Below are positions 7,576 to 18,009 of a stretch of DNA of 33,604 bases, in pieces. The notes below the pieces were generated by a model, which saw only the letters and a list, made by a program, of their open reading frames with translations, was not told the origin of the DNA and made no database searches. Made by a program: the position numbers and the translations under genes. This stretch comes from Chloroflexota bacterium (GTDB lineage: Bacteria > Chloroflexota > Limnocylindria > Limnocylindrales > CSP1-4). The stretch is taken from positions 1 to 33,604 of the forward strand of contig VGPE01000003.1 of assembly GCA_016875645.1 (NCBI GenBank). The letters are read 5' to 3'. Numbering within the stretch: the stretch's first letter is position 1; the number at the start of each line of letters is the position of its first letter.

Positions 7576-10089
7576 ATGGCGCCTGAAACGCCGAACGCCA
7601 AGCCGAAGAAGACGGCCGTGCCGACCCAGCCGGCCGGCACCGTTCGCGACCTGCCCCTTGTGGCACTGCGGGAGACGGTCATCTTCCCCGAGATGATCGT
7701 GCCCCTCCAGGTCGGCCGCGAGAAGAGCGTCGCCGCCCTGAACGCGGCCGTCGCGGAGAACGGGCCGATCGCGCTGGTCACCCAGCGGCAGGCTGACCAG
7801 GAGGACATCAACGACCCCTCCGAGCTCTACACCGTCGGGACGCTCGCCAAGATCGCCCAGATCGTCCAGCTCCAGGACGGGACGGTCCGCGCGATCGTCC
7901 AGGGCCAGGGCCGGCTCCGCGTCGAGGGGTTTTCCTCGACCTCGCCCCACCTGCGGGCCCGGATCGTGGATCTCGCCGACGAGACCCCGACGGGAGTCGA
8001 GGTCCAGGCGCTCATGCGCACGGTCCAGGCGCAGATCGAGCAGTACGTCGCCAACGGCGCACCGGTCCCGCCTGAGGCGGCGGTGGCCGCGCGCAACATC
8101 AGCGAGCCGGGGCTGCTGGCCGACATGGTCGCCTACAGCCCGGACATGACCACCGAGCAGCGCCAGGAGCTGCTCGAGACGGTCGACGTCATCGAGCGCC
8201 TCAAGCTGGTCTCGAACTTCCTGGCGCGCCAGATCGAGATCCTCGAGCTCAAGGGGAAGATCCAGTCCGAGGTCAAGTCCGAGATGGACAAGACCCAGCG
8301 GGAGTACATCCTCCGCGAGCAGCTCAAGGCCATCCAGCGCGAGCTGGGCGAGGACGACCCCCAGCAGGCCGAGATCAACGAGCTGCGCGACAAGGTTGAG
8401 GCCGCCGGCATGCCCGACGAGATCAAGGCCCGGGCGATCAAGGAGATCGACCGGATGAGCCGCATCCCGTCGGCGTCGCCGGAGGTGGGCGTCATCCGGA
8501 CGTACGTCGACTGGCTGGTCGGCCTGCCGTGGAACGTTGCAACCGAGGACCAGCTCGACATCAGGGAGGCCGCCAAGATCCTCGACGAGGACCACCACGG
8601 CCTCGAGAAGATCAAGGAGCGCATTCTCGAGTACCTCGCCGTCCGCGCCCTCGCCGACAAGATCCGCAGCCCCATCCTGGCGTTCGTCGGCCCGCCCGGT
8701 GTCGGCAAGACGTCCCTCGGCCGAAGCATCGCGCGGGCCATGGGCCGCAAGTTTGTGCGGATGAGCCTGGGCGGCATCCACGACGAGGCGGAGATCCGCG
8801 GCCATCGGCGCACCTACATCGGCGCGCTGCCCGGTCGTGTCATCCAGAACATCAAGACTGCCGGGTCGAACAACCCGGTCTTCATGCTCGACGAAGTCGA
8901 CAAGATCGGCATGGACTTCCGCGGCGACCCGTCCTCGGCGCTGCTCGAGGTGCTGGATCCGGAGCAGAACTTCAGCTTCCAGGACAACTACCTGGAGGTG
9001 CCGTTCGACCTCTCCCGGGTGCTCTTCGTTGCCACGGCCAACCTCCTCGACCCGATCCCGGCGCCGCTGCGCGACCGGATGGAGATCATCGCGCTCCCCG
9101 GATATACCCAGCAGGAGAAGATCGAGATCGGCAGGCGGTTCCTCATCCCCAAGCAGATGGAGAACCACGGCCTGACCCCGAAGAACATCGAGATCACCGA
9201 CGAGACCATGACCGAGCTCGTCCAGGCCTATACCAAGGAGGCCGGCGTCCGGAATCTCGAGCGCGAGATCGCCAACATCATGCGCAAGGTCGCCCGCACG
9301 GTGGCGGAGGGCCGCAAGCGCAAGACGGTGGTCGACCGGCGCAAGCTCGAGGAGTTCCTCGGGCCCCCGCGCTGGGAGTACGGCGAGCTCGAGGCCGAGG
9401 ATCAGACCGGTTCCGCCACCGGCCTTGTCGTCACCGAGGTCGGCGGCGATGTCGTCGCCGTCGAGGTCACGAAGATGGAGGGCAAGGAGGACTTCATCCT
9501 CACCGGCCAGCTCGGCGAGGTCATGCGGGAGTCCGCCCGGGCCGCCCTGTCCTGGATCCGTGCCAACGCGACCCAGCTCGGCATCTCGCGCGAGATCTTC
9601 GAGAAGAACACGCTTCACATCCACGTGCCCGCGGGCGCGATCCCCAAGGACGGCCCGTCGGCGGGCGTGACGATGGCGACCGCCATGGTCAGCGCGTTCA
9701 CCGGCATCGCTGTCCGCAAGGACGTCGCGATGACGGGCGAGATCACCCTGCGCGGGCGGGTGCTGCCCATCGGCGGGCTCAAGAGCAAGATCCTGGCGGC
9801 GCACCTCGCCGGGGCCAGGATCGTGGTCCTTCCCCGCAAGAACGAGAAGGACCTGCGCGACGTGCCCGACGAGATCCGCAAGTCGATCAAGCTGGTCCTC
9901 GCCGACTCCATGGAGCAGGTGCTCGAGGCGGCTCTCCGGCGCAAGCCGCGGCCGCTCCCCGCGGAGCCCCCGAAGCTGGTGGAGGGCGACAAGCCGCTCA
10001 AGCCAGAGCCCGAGAGCCGGGTTCGACGAACGACCTTCCCGCCGGCCGAGCAGCCGCCGGTGGTGGTTCAGCGGGCCACCCCGGACTGA
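7576..10089 (+). CDS. lon: ATP-dependent Lon protease
   Basis: Lon is a cytosolic hexameric AAA+ serine protease that degrades misfolded and regulatory proteins. The 837-residue protein has the LON substrate-binding domain (from LPLVALRETVIFPEMIVPL), a central coiled-coil helix, Walker A GPPGVGKT at residues 373-380, Walker B VFMLDEVDKIG, and the protease domain. The catalytic dyad is S695 (PKDGPSAGV) and K738 (GGLKSKIL), spaced as in E. coli S679/K722. A Pro/Arg-rich tail of about 45 residues follows the usual end. The ATG at 7576 has AGAGGAG five bases upstream. It lies 87 bases after hspR on the same strand and probably shares the hsp20 promoter. The 7489-7575 gap also holds a 33-codon ORF that runs 11 bases into lon; the strong lon ribosome binding site makes this doubtful. 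Confidence 0.97.
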   Translation: MAPETPNAKPKKTAVPTQPAGTVRDLPLVALRETVIFPEMIVPLQVGREKSVAALNAAVAENGPIALVTQRQADQEDINDPSELYTVGTLAKIAQIVQLQDGTVRAIVQGQGRLRVEGFSSTSPHLRARIVDLADETPTGVEVQALMRTVQAQIEQYVANGAPVPPEAAVAARNISEPGLLADMVAYSPDMTTEQRQELLETVDVIERLKLVSNFLARQIEILELKGKIQSEVKSEMDKTQREYILREQLKAIQRELGEDDPQQAEINELRDKVEAAGMPDEIKARAIKEIDRMSRIPSASPEVGVIRTYVDWLVGLPWNVATEDQLDIREAAKILDEDHHGLEKIKERILEYLAVRALADKIRSPILAFVGPPGVGKTSLGRSIARAMGRKFVRMSLGGIHDEAEIRGHRRTYIGALPGRVIQNIKTAGSNNPVFMLDEVDKIGMDFRGDPSSALLEVLDPEQNFSFQDNYLEVPFDLSRVLFVATANLLDPIPAPLRDRMEIIALPGYTQQEKIEIGRRFLIPKQMENHGLTPKNIEITDETMTELVQAYTKEAGVRNLEREIANIMRKVARTVAEGRKRKTVVDRRKLEEFLGPPRWEYGELEAEDQTGSATGLVVTEVGGDVVAVEVTKMEGKEDFILTGQLGEVMRESARAALSWIRANATQLGISREIFEKNTLHIHVPAGAIPKDGPSAGVTMATAMVSAFTGIAVRKDVAMTGEITLRGRVLPIGGLKSKILAAHLAGARIVVLPRKNEKDLRDVPDEIRKSIKLVLADSMEQVLEAALRRKPRPLPAEPPKLVEGDKPLKPEPESRVRRTTFPPAEQPPVVVQRATPD

Positions 10090-10107
10090 GGCCGTCCGAT
10101 GCGAGGG

Positions 10108-10138
10108 AGCCCGGCTTGGTGATGAACCCTGCCGGGCT
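10108..10138 (+). terminator. hairpin between lon and the dnaJ-like gene
   Basis: AGCCCGGC (10108-10115) pairs with GCCGGGCT (10131-10138) around a 15-nt loop, followed by TCTTCG. It resembles an intrinsic terminator with a poor T tract and may reduce read-through from lon. Confidence 0.5.
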
Positions 10139-10161
10139 TCTTCGATCAGGGGACTGAATCG

Positions 10162-11211
10162 ATGGACTACAAGGACTACTACCAGGTCCTGGGCGTGCCC
10201 CGGACGGCAACGCAGGCTGACATTAAGAAGGCCTTCCGCAAGCTCGCCCGCCAGCACCACCCGGACCGCAACCAGGGCGACAAGGCCGCTGAACAGCGGT
10301 TCAAGGACCTCAACGAGGCCAACGAGGTCCTGTCAGATTCCGGGAAGCGCAAGCTCTACGACGAGCTGGGCTCCAACTGGGAGGCCTACTCGCGCGCCGG
10401 CTCGAGGCCGGGTGCCGGCGGCACCGGCGCTCCGTTCAGCGGGTTCTCCGGCTTCGGCGGGCAGGGTGCCAACGTCCGTTACGAGTTCCGGGGCAGCGGC
10501 GACGCCGGCGAGTTCAGCGACTTCTTCCGCATGTTCTTCGGCGGCGAGGAGTCAGCCGCCGGCGGTGCGAGCGGCCGGACCCGGACGCGGGCCCGCCAGG
10601 CGCGGGGAGCCGGGACACCCTCGATCGAGGACATGCTCGCCGGTCTGGGCGGGCCGGCGGCCGGCGGCTCCGCGCCGACCGCGGCCGACGGGCGCGCTCA
10701 AGGGCCCGACGCCCAGGCCGAGATCAGCCTCGAAGAGGCATTCACGGGGACGACACGCATCGTTGACGTTGACGGCAAGCGACTCGAGCTCAAGATCCCG
10801 GCCGGCGTCGACTCCGGAAGCCGGATCCGGATCGCGAGCAAGGGCGGCTCGGGGCCGGCGCGCGACGTGTTCATCGCGACGAGGCTGCGGCCGCATCCGG
10901 TGTTCAGCCGGAGCGGGGCCGACATCACGCGCGACCTGAAGGTGGCCCTGCGGGAGGCGCTCCTCGGCGCCGAGGTGCCGGTCGGAACCCTGACGGGCCG
11001 CGTGCTCCTGACGCTGCCGGCGGGCACTCAGAACGGCCGCACGTTCCGTCTGTCCGGCCAGGGCATGCCGCGTCTGAAGGGCGAAGGCCGAGGAGACCTG
11101 TACGTGAAGGTGCAGGTCATCCTGCCGACCGGCCTGTCGGAGGCTGCGAAGAGCGCCGCGGAGGCGTTCCTCAAGAAGGTCGATCAGCCGAACCCGCGGA
11201 GCGACGGGTAG
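10162..11211 (+). CDS. DnaJ-class co-chaperone without zinc finger (CbpA-like)
   Basis: This 349-residue J-domain protein stimulates Hsp70 ATPase activity. The J domain occupies residues 4-70 with HPD at H33-P34-D35. A Gly/Phe-rich stretch (FSGFSGFGGQG region) and an Ala/Gly/Arg-rich linker follow. The C-terminal substrate-binding domains start near residue 186 (AEISLEEAFTGTTRIVDV). The four CxxCxGxG repeats of classical DnaJ are absent, so this is the class II CbpA/DnaJ2 type. An AGGGGA box lies 8 bases before the ATG. No dnaK or grpE is in the window. It sits between lon and clpB, which fits a disaggregation role with ClpB and a DnaK encoded elsewhere. Confidence 0.92.
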   Translation: MDYKDYYQVLGVPRTATQADIKKAFRKLARQHHPDRNQGDKAAEQRFKDLNEANEVLSDSGKRKLYDELGSNWEAYSRAGSRPGAGGTGAPFSGFSGFGGQGANVRYEFRGSGDAGEFSDFFRMFFGGEESAAGGASGRTRTRARQARGAGTPSIEDMLAGLGGPAAGGSAPTAADGRAQGPDAQAEISLEEAFTGTTRIVDVDGKRLELKIPAGVDSGSRIRIASKGGSGPARDVFIATRLRPHPVFSRSGADITRDLKVALREALLGAEVPVGTLTGRVLLTLPAGTQNGRTFRLSGQGMPRLKGEGRGDLYVKVQVILPTGLSEAAKSAAEAFLKKVDQPNPRSDG

Positions 11212-11301
11212 TCGCTCGGCCGAAGGCCGTCCCGCCGCGGCGAGAGACAGCGTCGATCAGGCTCGCGGGCGGCACGTCCGGGGGCGCTGCCGATCGGGGG
11301 A

Positions 11302-11319
11302 CCCGGGGCCTGCCCCGGG
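11302..11319. terminator. GC-rich hairpin upstream of clpB promoter
   Basis: CCCGGGG (11302-11308), loop CCTG, CCCCGGG (11313-11319) form a perfect 7-bp stem. A smaller hairpin, CGGCC-GAA-GGCCG (11217-11229), lies just after the dnaJ-like stop. Neither has a T tract. They probably mark the end of the upstream transcript. Confidence 0.35.
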
Positions 11320-11339
11320 AAGACGTCGCCAACACCCCA

Positions 11340-11376
11340 TTTACAGTGGCAGCACACCTATCAATAATGCTGTCAA
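11340..11376 (+). promoter_or_regulatory. clpB promoter with HspR-like operator
   Basis: TTTACA (11340-11345), a 17-base spacer and AATAAT (11363-11368) each match sigma70 boxes at 5 of 6 positions. The 19 bases 11358-11376, overlapping the -10 box, align with the hsp20 inverted repeat at 14 of 19 positions; the right half-site TGTCAA is identical and the left half has decayed. HspR control is inferred from this match. Confidence 0.6.
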
Positions 11377-11415
11377 CTCTGCTCTCTGTTCCTCCCCTCG
11401 GAGGCTGACCCCACG

Positions 11416-14163
<2,748 letters not shown>

Positions 14164-14216
14164 TCCGACCGGCCGCACTCGCTCGTCCGCTTGCGTTGAA
14201 CGGGCATGCTCCGCGC

Positions 14217-14849
14217 ATGAAGTTCGACGCTGCCGTCGCGCGCCTGTCGCCGCTGCCAGCGCGCCTGCCGCCGGGACCCGCGAGGCTGACGCCCGTGATC
14301 CTGGAGGGACCCGCGCGGACACCGGTCCACTTCGACGCCAGTACATCGCGTCCCGCGGCCGTGCTGGTCCTCGTATACCCGGACGAATCGGGTGACGCGT
14401 GCGTGCTCCTGACGGAACGGGTCGTCGGTGGCGCCCATCACAGCGGCGAGGTCAGCTTCCCGGGCGGGAAGGCAGAGCCGCACGATGTGGACGCGGCCGC
14501 AACCGCGATCCGCGAATCCGAGGAGGAGGTCGGCCTCGACCCTTCCGCCGTCGGGCTGACGGTCGTGGGCGTACTGGACCCGGTCTGGATCCCGGTCAGC
14601 GGCTTCCGGCTGACGCCGGTCATGGCCCTGGCCGAACGGCGACCTGCCTATCGGGCGGAGCCGCGCGAAGTCAGCCGGATCCTTGAGCCGCCGCTCGCGG
14701 CCTTCGTGCCGCCCGCCCCGATCGAGATCGTCGAGCGGGCGTTCGGCGAGCGGCTGATCCGCTTCGGGGCCTACTCGCTCGACGGCCTGCTCGTCTGGGG
14801 GGCCACTGCGCGCGTCCTGGGCCAGGTCGGCGCGATCGTGGCGCGCTAG
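14217..14849 (+). CDS. NUDIX hydrolase, CoA-pyrophosphatase (NudL/YeaB) type
   Basis: This 210-residue protein carries the UPF0035/CoA-pyrophosphatase signature: VLLTERVVGGAHHSGEVSFP followed by GGKAEP, then the Nudix helix ending REsEEEVGL. These enzymes cleave CoA and acyl-CoA to 3',5'-ADP and phosphopantetheine using Mg or Mn. The ATG at 14217 is preferred; an in-frame TTG at 14196 would add seven residues, and neither has a strong ribosome binding site. It follows clpB by about 50 bases and may be read with it. Its stop codon shares the four-base palindrome CTAG with the stop of the convergent ABC permease gene. Confidence 0.85.
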   Translation: MKFDAAVARLSPLPARLPPGPARLTPVILEGPARTPVHFDASTSRPAAVLVLVYPDESGDACVLLTERVVGGAHHSGEVSFPGGKAEPHDVDAAATAIRESEEEVGLDPSAVGLTVVGVLDPVWIPVSGFRLTPVMALAERRPAYRAEPREVSRILEPPLAAFVPPAPIEIVERAFGERLIRFGAYSLDGLLVWGATARVLGQVGAIVAR

Positions 14850-16018
14850 ACGACCTCCCGCCGGATCGTCGCCCCGGCGAGCACCACGAACAGCACGGCC
14901 GTCCCAGCCAGGAACGCGAGGTCCAGCTGCAGGGTCCGCGACGCGAGGTCGGCGCCGCGCACCATCACCTCCCGCAATCCCTCCACCGCGTAGGTCAGGG
15001 GCATGACGCGCGCCACCGGCTGCAGGGCGGCCGGCAGCGATTCGATGGACCAGAAGACGCCGCCCAGCAGCCCCTGCGGCACGATCACCAGCGGAATGAA
15101 CTGGAGGATCTGCAACTCAGTCCGCGCGAAGGTCGAAAGGAAGATGCCCAGGTTCACCGAGCCCAGCGCGAAGAGCAGGACCACGAGGAACGCCAGCAGC
15201 GGACTGCCGGCCGACGGAATCCCGAGGCCGATCGCGACCCGAGGTCCGTCCCAGCCATCGGGCGTGGACCAGCCCGACAGGCTGAACGCCAGGATCAGTA
15301 CGACCTGGATTGTGGTGAAGATCGCGAACCCGAGTGAGTAGCCCGCCACGATCTCCGCGCGCCGGATCGGCGTCGCGAGCAGCCGCTCAAGCGTGCCGCC
15401 CACCCGCTCGCGCAGGAAGCTGATCGCGGTCAGGATGAAGACGAAGAAGAACCCGAAGTAGCCGATCAGCGCAGGCGCGAAGCTCGCCAGCGCGTCCGGC
15501 GGGCCGGCGATGAACGGCGGCCCGAAGACCGAGCGGCGCAGGATCGATGCGGTGCCCGGCGGCAGGGGCAGCGCTCCGGCCAGCTGGCGCAACACGACCT
15601 CCACCTGCGCGTTGTCGTCGGTGCCGCGCACGCCCTGGGTCACGATCACCAGCGGCGGGGGGTCGCCATCGGCCAATCCGGCACCGAAGCCGACCGGGAG
15701 CAGGATCACCACGTCGACCGCGCTCGCACGCAGCGCGGCGTCGGCCGCCGGTTCATCCGCTCCGACCTCGACCAGCGGCAGAGCGGCCTGGCGGATTGCC
15801 TCGGTCAGCGCGCCGCGCACCCGTTCGCTCGGCGCGGATGCGACGTCGAGGTTCACGATGGCGACCCGCGGCGACGGCGCCGACGAGTCGCGCAGCACCC
15901 AGCCCAGCAGCGCCATGATCACGAGCGGCGCGACGAAGATCAGGCCGAGCGAGCGATGGTCGCGCAGGAACTGGTCCACGATTCGCCGCGCGAGCGCCAC
16001 GACGCGCCAGGGGTTCAC
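14846..16018 (-). CDS. ABC-2 type exporter permease
   Basis: This 390-residue membrane protein has an N-terminal helix (LGLIFVAPLVIMALLGWVL), a large extracytoplasmic domain of about 140 residues, then five C-terminal helices. The family block FLRERVGGTLERLLATPIRRAEIVAGY between helices, and the late PLTYAVEGLREVM motif, place it with ABC2_membrane_3/YhgE-like permeases. Its GTG start overlaps the ATPase stop (GTGA), so the two form one exporter. The substrate cannot be told; drugs, lipids or peptides are usual for this class. Confidence 0.88.
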   Translation of the reverse strand: MNPWRVVALARRIVDQFLRDHRSLGLIFVAPLVIMALLGWVLRDSSAPSPRVAIVNLDVASAPSERVRGALTEAIRQAALPLVEVGADEPAADAALRASAVDVVILLPVGFGAGLADGDPPPLVIVTQGVRGTDDNAQVEVVLRQLAGALPLPPGTASILRRSVFGPPFIAGPPDALASFAPALIGYFGFFFVFILTAISFLRERVGGTLERLLATPIRRAEIVAGYSLGFAIFTTIQVVLILAFSLSGWSTPDGWDGPRVAIGLGIPSAGSPLLAFLVVLLFALGSVNLGIFLSTFARTELQILQFIPLVIVPQGLLGGVFWSIESLPAALQPVARVMPLTYAVEGLREVMVRGADLASRTLQLDLAFLAGTAVLFVVLAGATIRREVV

Positions 16019-16767
16019 GGGACCGGCTCGCCGAGGCGCAGAAACGCCCCTTCGAGGTCAGGCGTGCCGGCCCGGTCGCGCAGCTCCGCTGCAGTCCCAC
16101 GCCCCAGCACGCGACCGGCTCGCAGCAGGACCAGCTCGTCGCAGCGGTCCGCCTCGTCCATGACGTGGCTCGAGACGATCAGCGTCCGCCCGGCGTCGGC
16201 CAATCGCCGGAAGTGGGCCCAGAACTGCACGCGCAGCGCCGGGTCCACGCCCACCGTCGGCTCGTCGAGAAAGATGACTGCAGGGTCGTGGACCAGGGCA
16301 CACGCCAGCGAGAGCCGGCGGCGCATCCCGCCCGACAGCTCGAGTGCCGGCGTTCCGCGCCGATCGGCCAGCTCCACGAGTTCCAGCACACGCTGGAGCG
16401 GGGCCGCGTCACGGACGCCGTAGAGCGCCGCGAGGAAGCGCAGGTTCTCCCACGCGGAGAGCTCGGCGTAGGTCCCGTCGCCCTGGGTCATGTACCCGAT
16501 CCGGGCGAGCAGGGTCCGAGACGGCATCGGGACGCCGAGCACGCGCACGCTGCCCTCCGTCGCGCGCGCGAGGCCGGTCATGAGGCGGATGAGCGTCGTC
16601 TTGCCGGAGCCGTTCGGGCCCAGGACCCCGTAGATGCGCCCGGGCGCCAGCGAGAGGTCGATGCCATCGACGGCGTGGATCGCGCCGAACCGCTTGACGA
16701 GGCCGACCGCCTCCATTGCGGGTGTCGTGCCCGTCGCGGGTTCCGGGATCGCGAACCCTCGCGACAT
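16015..16767 (-). CDS. ABC transporter ATPase of the ABC-2 exporter
   Basis: The nucleotide-binding domain has Walker A GPNGSGKTT, the Q-loop in YMTQGDGTYAELSAWENL, signature LSGGMRRRLSLA, Walker B VIFLDEPTVGVD, and switch His in VSSHVMDEADRC. This is the DrrA/CcmA-like group that pairs with ABC-2 permeases. Three ATG starts are possible on the minus strand: 16803 (overlaps the upstream cupin gene by 29 bases), 16767 (just after the cupin stop, with a weak AGGG), and 16716 (closest to the homology). I used 16767. The stop overlaps the permease start, so the two are co-translated. Confidence 0.9.
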   Translation of the reverse strand: MSRGFAIPEPATGTTPAMEAVGLVKRFGAIHAVDGIDLSLAPGRIYGVLGPNGSGKTTLIRLMTGLARATEGSVRVLGVPMPSRTLLARIGYMTQGDGTYAELSAWENLRFLAALYGVRDAAPLQRVLELVELADRRGTPALELSGGMRRRLSLACALVHDPAVIFLDEPTVGVDPALRVQFWAHFRRLADAGRTLIVSSHVMDEADRCDELVLLRAGRVLGRGTAAELRDRAGTPDLEGAFLRLGEPVP

Positions 16768-16774
16768 CGGGGCC

Positions 16775-17254
16775 CTAGAAGGGTTCCCCCTCGGCGACGT
16801 CATACCGGCTGGCCGGTCGTTCCAGGAGATGGCCGTACGCGCGCTGTGGGGGCGTCGGCGAACCGCCGGGCGCCGTGACGTCCCCGGCGGCGATCTCCCG
16901 CGCCGTGCCCTCGAGCACCCGCGACTCGACCAGCTCGGGCAGTTCCACCACGATCGCGCGCATCGGTGACTGGTCGGTCCACGCCGCGTGCACGACGTTG
17001 GCCGGCCAGAGGACCGCCTCGCCCGCGGCGACCCGCGACTGCTCGTCGTCGACCTGCACGAACCCGCCGCCCTCGATTACCACGAACCAGGTCGTGTTGG
17101 GGTTGCTGTGCGGTTCGATGCGACCCTGGCGGCCGAAGGCGAGCTCCGAGATCACGCCGTTCGCGTCGGAGTGGATGACCTGGCCCTGCAGGTTGCGCGA
17201 CCCCTTCGGGCCCTCGGCCCGCCGGTTGCCGACTCCGAAGCGAGCGATCTGCAC
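16775..17254 (-). CDS. small cupin-domain protein
   Basis: This 159-residue protein has one cupin barrel: RIEPHSNPNTTWFVVIEGGGFV (motif 1, H49) and AGEAVLWPANVVHAAW (motif 2, H89). The second His and the Glu of the classical motif 1 metal site are not obvious, so metal binding may be reduced. The C-terminal 50 residues are Pro/Gly-rich and unlike the barrel. It starts with GTG 13 bases after the upstream membrane-protein gene and ends next to the ABC ATPase, suggesting one minus-strand operon of four genes. Cupins of this size range from sensors to isomerases; the function is unknown. Confidence 0.75.
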   Translation of the reverse strand: MQIARFGVGNRRAEGPKGSRNLQGQVIHSDANGVISELAFGRQGRIEPHSNPNTTWFVVIEGGGFVQVDDEQSRVAAGEAVLWPANVVHAAWTDQSPMRAIVVELPELVESRVLEGTAREIAAGDVTAPGGSPTPPQRAYGHLLERPASRYDVAEGEPF

Positions 17255-17267
17255 AGCAGTGGCGCTG

Positions 17268-17699
17268 TCAGCGCCGGCGGCGGCGCCGGGCCGGCTTCGT
17301 GCGGATCGTGCTTTCGGGATGCGCGAACCGCGAGCGCGAGAAGTACCGCTGGCGAGCCAGTTTCTGCTCGTAGGCGGCCAGGATCGGCGGGAAGTGGATG
17401 AAGCGGATCCAGATGAACACGCCCAGCATGATCGGGATCGTGATGACCACGAACAGGAAATCGAAGACGAACAGCGCGTAGGTCACCAGGAGCCCGAACG
17501 AGATCACGCCCGTCCAGAGCAGCCACTCATACATCTCGAGATATGGCGCGTGTGTGCGCAGCTGCCGCGTCCGGACGTTGTAAAGGATCACGAGCGCGAT
17601 CAGGAGGACCAGCGAACTGCTCCAGATCGGGTTGAACAGGTCATGGAAGTTGAAGCTGTTGAAGGAAATGAACAGGTATTCCCAGGGCTCGTGCTTCAC
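17268..17699 (-). CDS. small membrane protein of unknown function
   Basis: I do not recognise this family. The 143-residue product has an aromatic N-terminus (EPWEYLFISFNSFNFHDLF) and three hydrophobic helices (SSLVLLIALVILY, WTGVISFGLLVTYALFVF, and FLFVVITIPIMLGVFIW). It ends in a highly basic tail with six consecutive arginines. The GTG at 17699 is preferred because GGGGAG lies 4-5 bases before it; an ATG at 17726 would add nine residues. It heads the minus-strand operon with the cupin and the ABC exporter. Confidence 0.7.
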   Translation of the reverse strand: MKHEPWEYLFISFNSFNFHDLFNPIWSSSLVLLIALVILYNVRTRQLRTHAPYLEMYEWLLWTGVISFGLLVTYALFVFDFLFVVITIPIMLGVFIWIRFIHFPPILAAYEQKLARQRYFSRSRFAHPESTIRTKPARRRRRR

Positions 17700-17858
17700 G
17701 GTTCTCCCCGTGCGTATGGGCGCCATTCGGGCGGCGATCCCCGCCGCAACTGCGCGCCACTCAACGGCCCGGGCGGACCCGGCCCGAGCGGCATCGACGC
17801 CGGCGGGCGCCCTCCATGGAGCACCGTCCGGCTGACCGAGTATGCCATGACCGCGCGC

Positions 17859-17909
17859 TATACTCGCCCTCCGGGAGACGCCGTCCGGAGCGACCGAAGG
17901 CGACTTCGG
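17859..17909 (+). promoter_or_regulatory. purH promoter -10 and structured leader
   Basis: TATACT (17859-17864) is a good -10 box, but no convincing -35 lies 16-18 bases before it. About 140 nt of GC-rich leader follow before purH. At 17894-17909 the leader holds CCGAAG-GCGA-CTTCGG, a perfect 6-bp stem closed by a GNRA tetraloop. I looked for the conserved parts of the ZTP (pfl) and THF riboswitches and did not find them. The 17700-17858 part of this divergent gap shows nothing else clear. Confidence 0.4.
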
Positions 17910-18009
17910 GCCGCGGCGGGCGGATCACGACCGATCCCGCTGCGGCGGACCGGCGGGTCGGCACCCGGCACCGCCCCGGACGGAGACCCACTGGACGGAG
18001 GCAGGCTGG

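Noticed and set aside
7485..7586. 33-codon ORF bridging hspR and lon
   Set aside because: It begins with GTGA at the hspR stop but runs 11 bases into lon, which has its own strong ribosome binding site. Kept only as a weak example of the relay pattern.
7489..10260. 923-codon minus-strand frame opposite lon
   Set aside because: It is the mirror of lon codon bias; the composition (Asp/Arg/Leu/Gly/His-rich, no domain) is typical of antisense frames in high-GC genes. The same applies to long antisense frames over clpB, nuoD, nuoH and the 865-residue gene.
17865..18009. ZTP or THF riboswitch before purH
   Set aside because: The conserved cores I would expect for these classes are not present.
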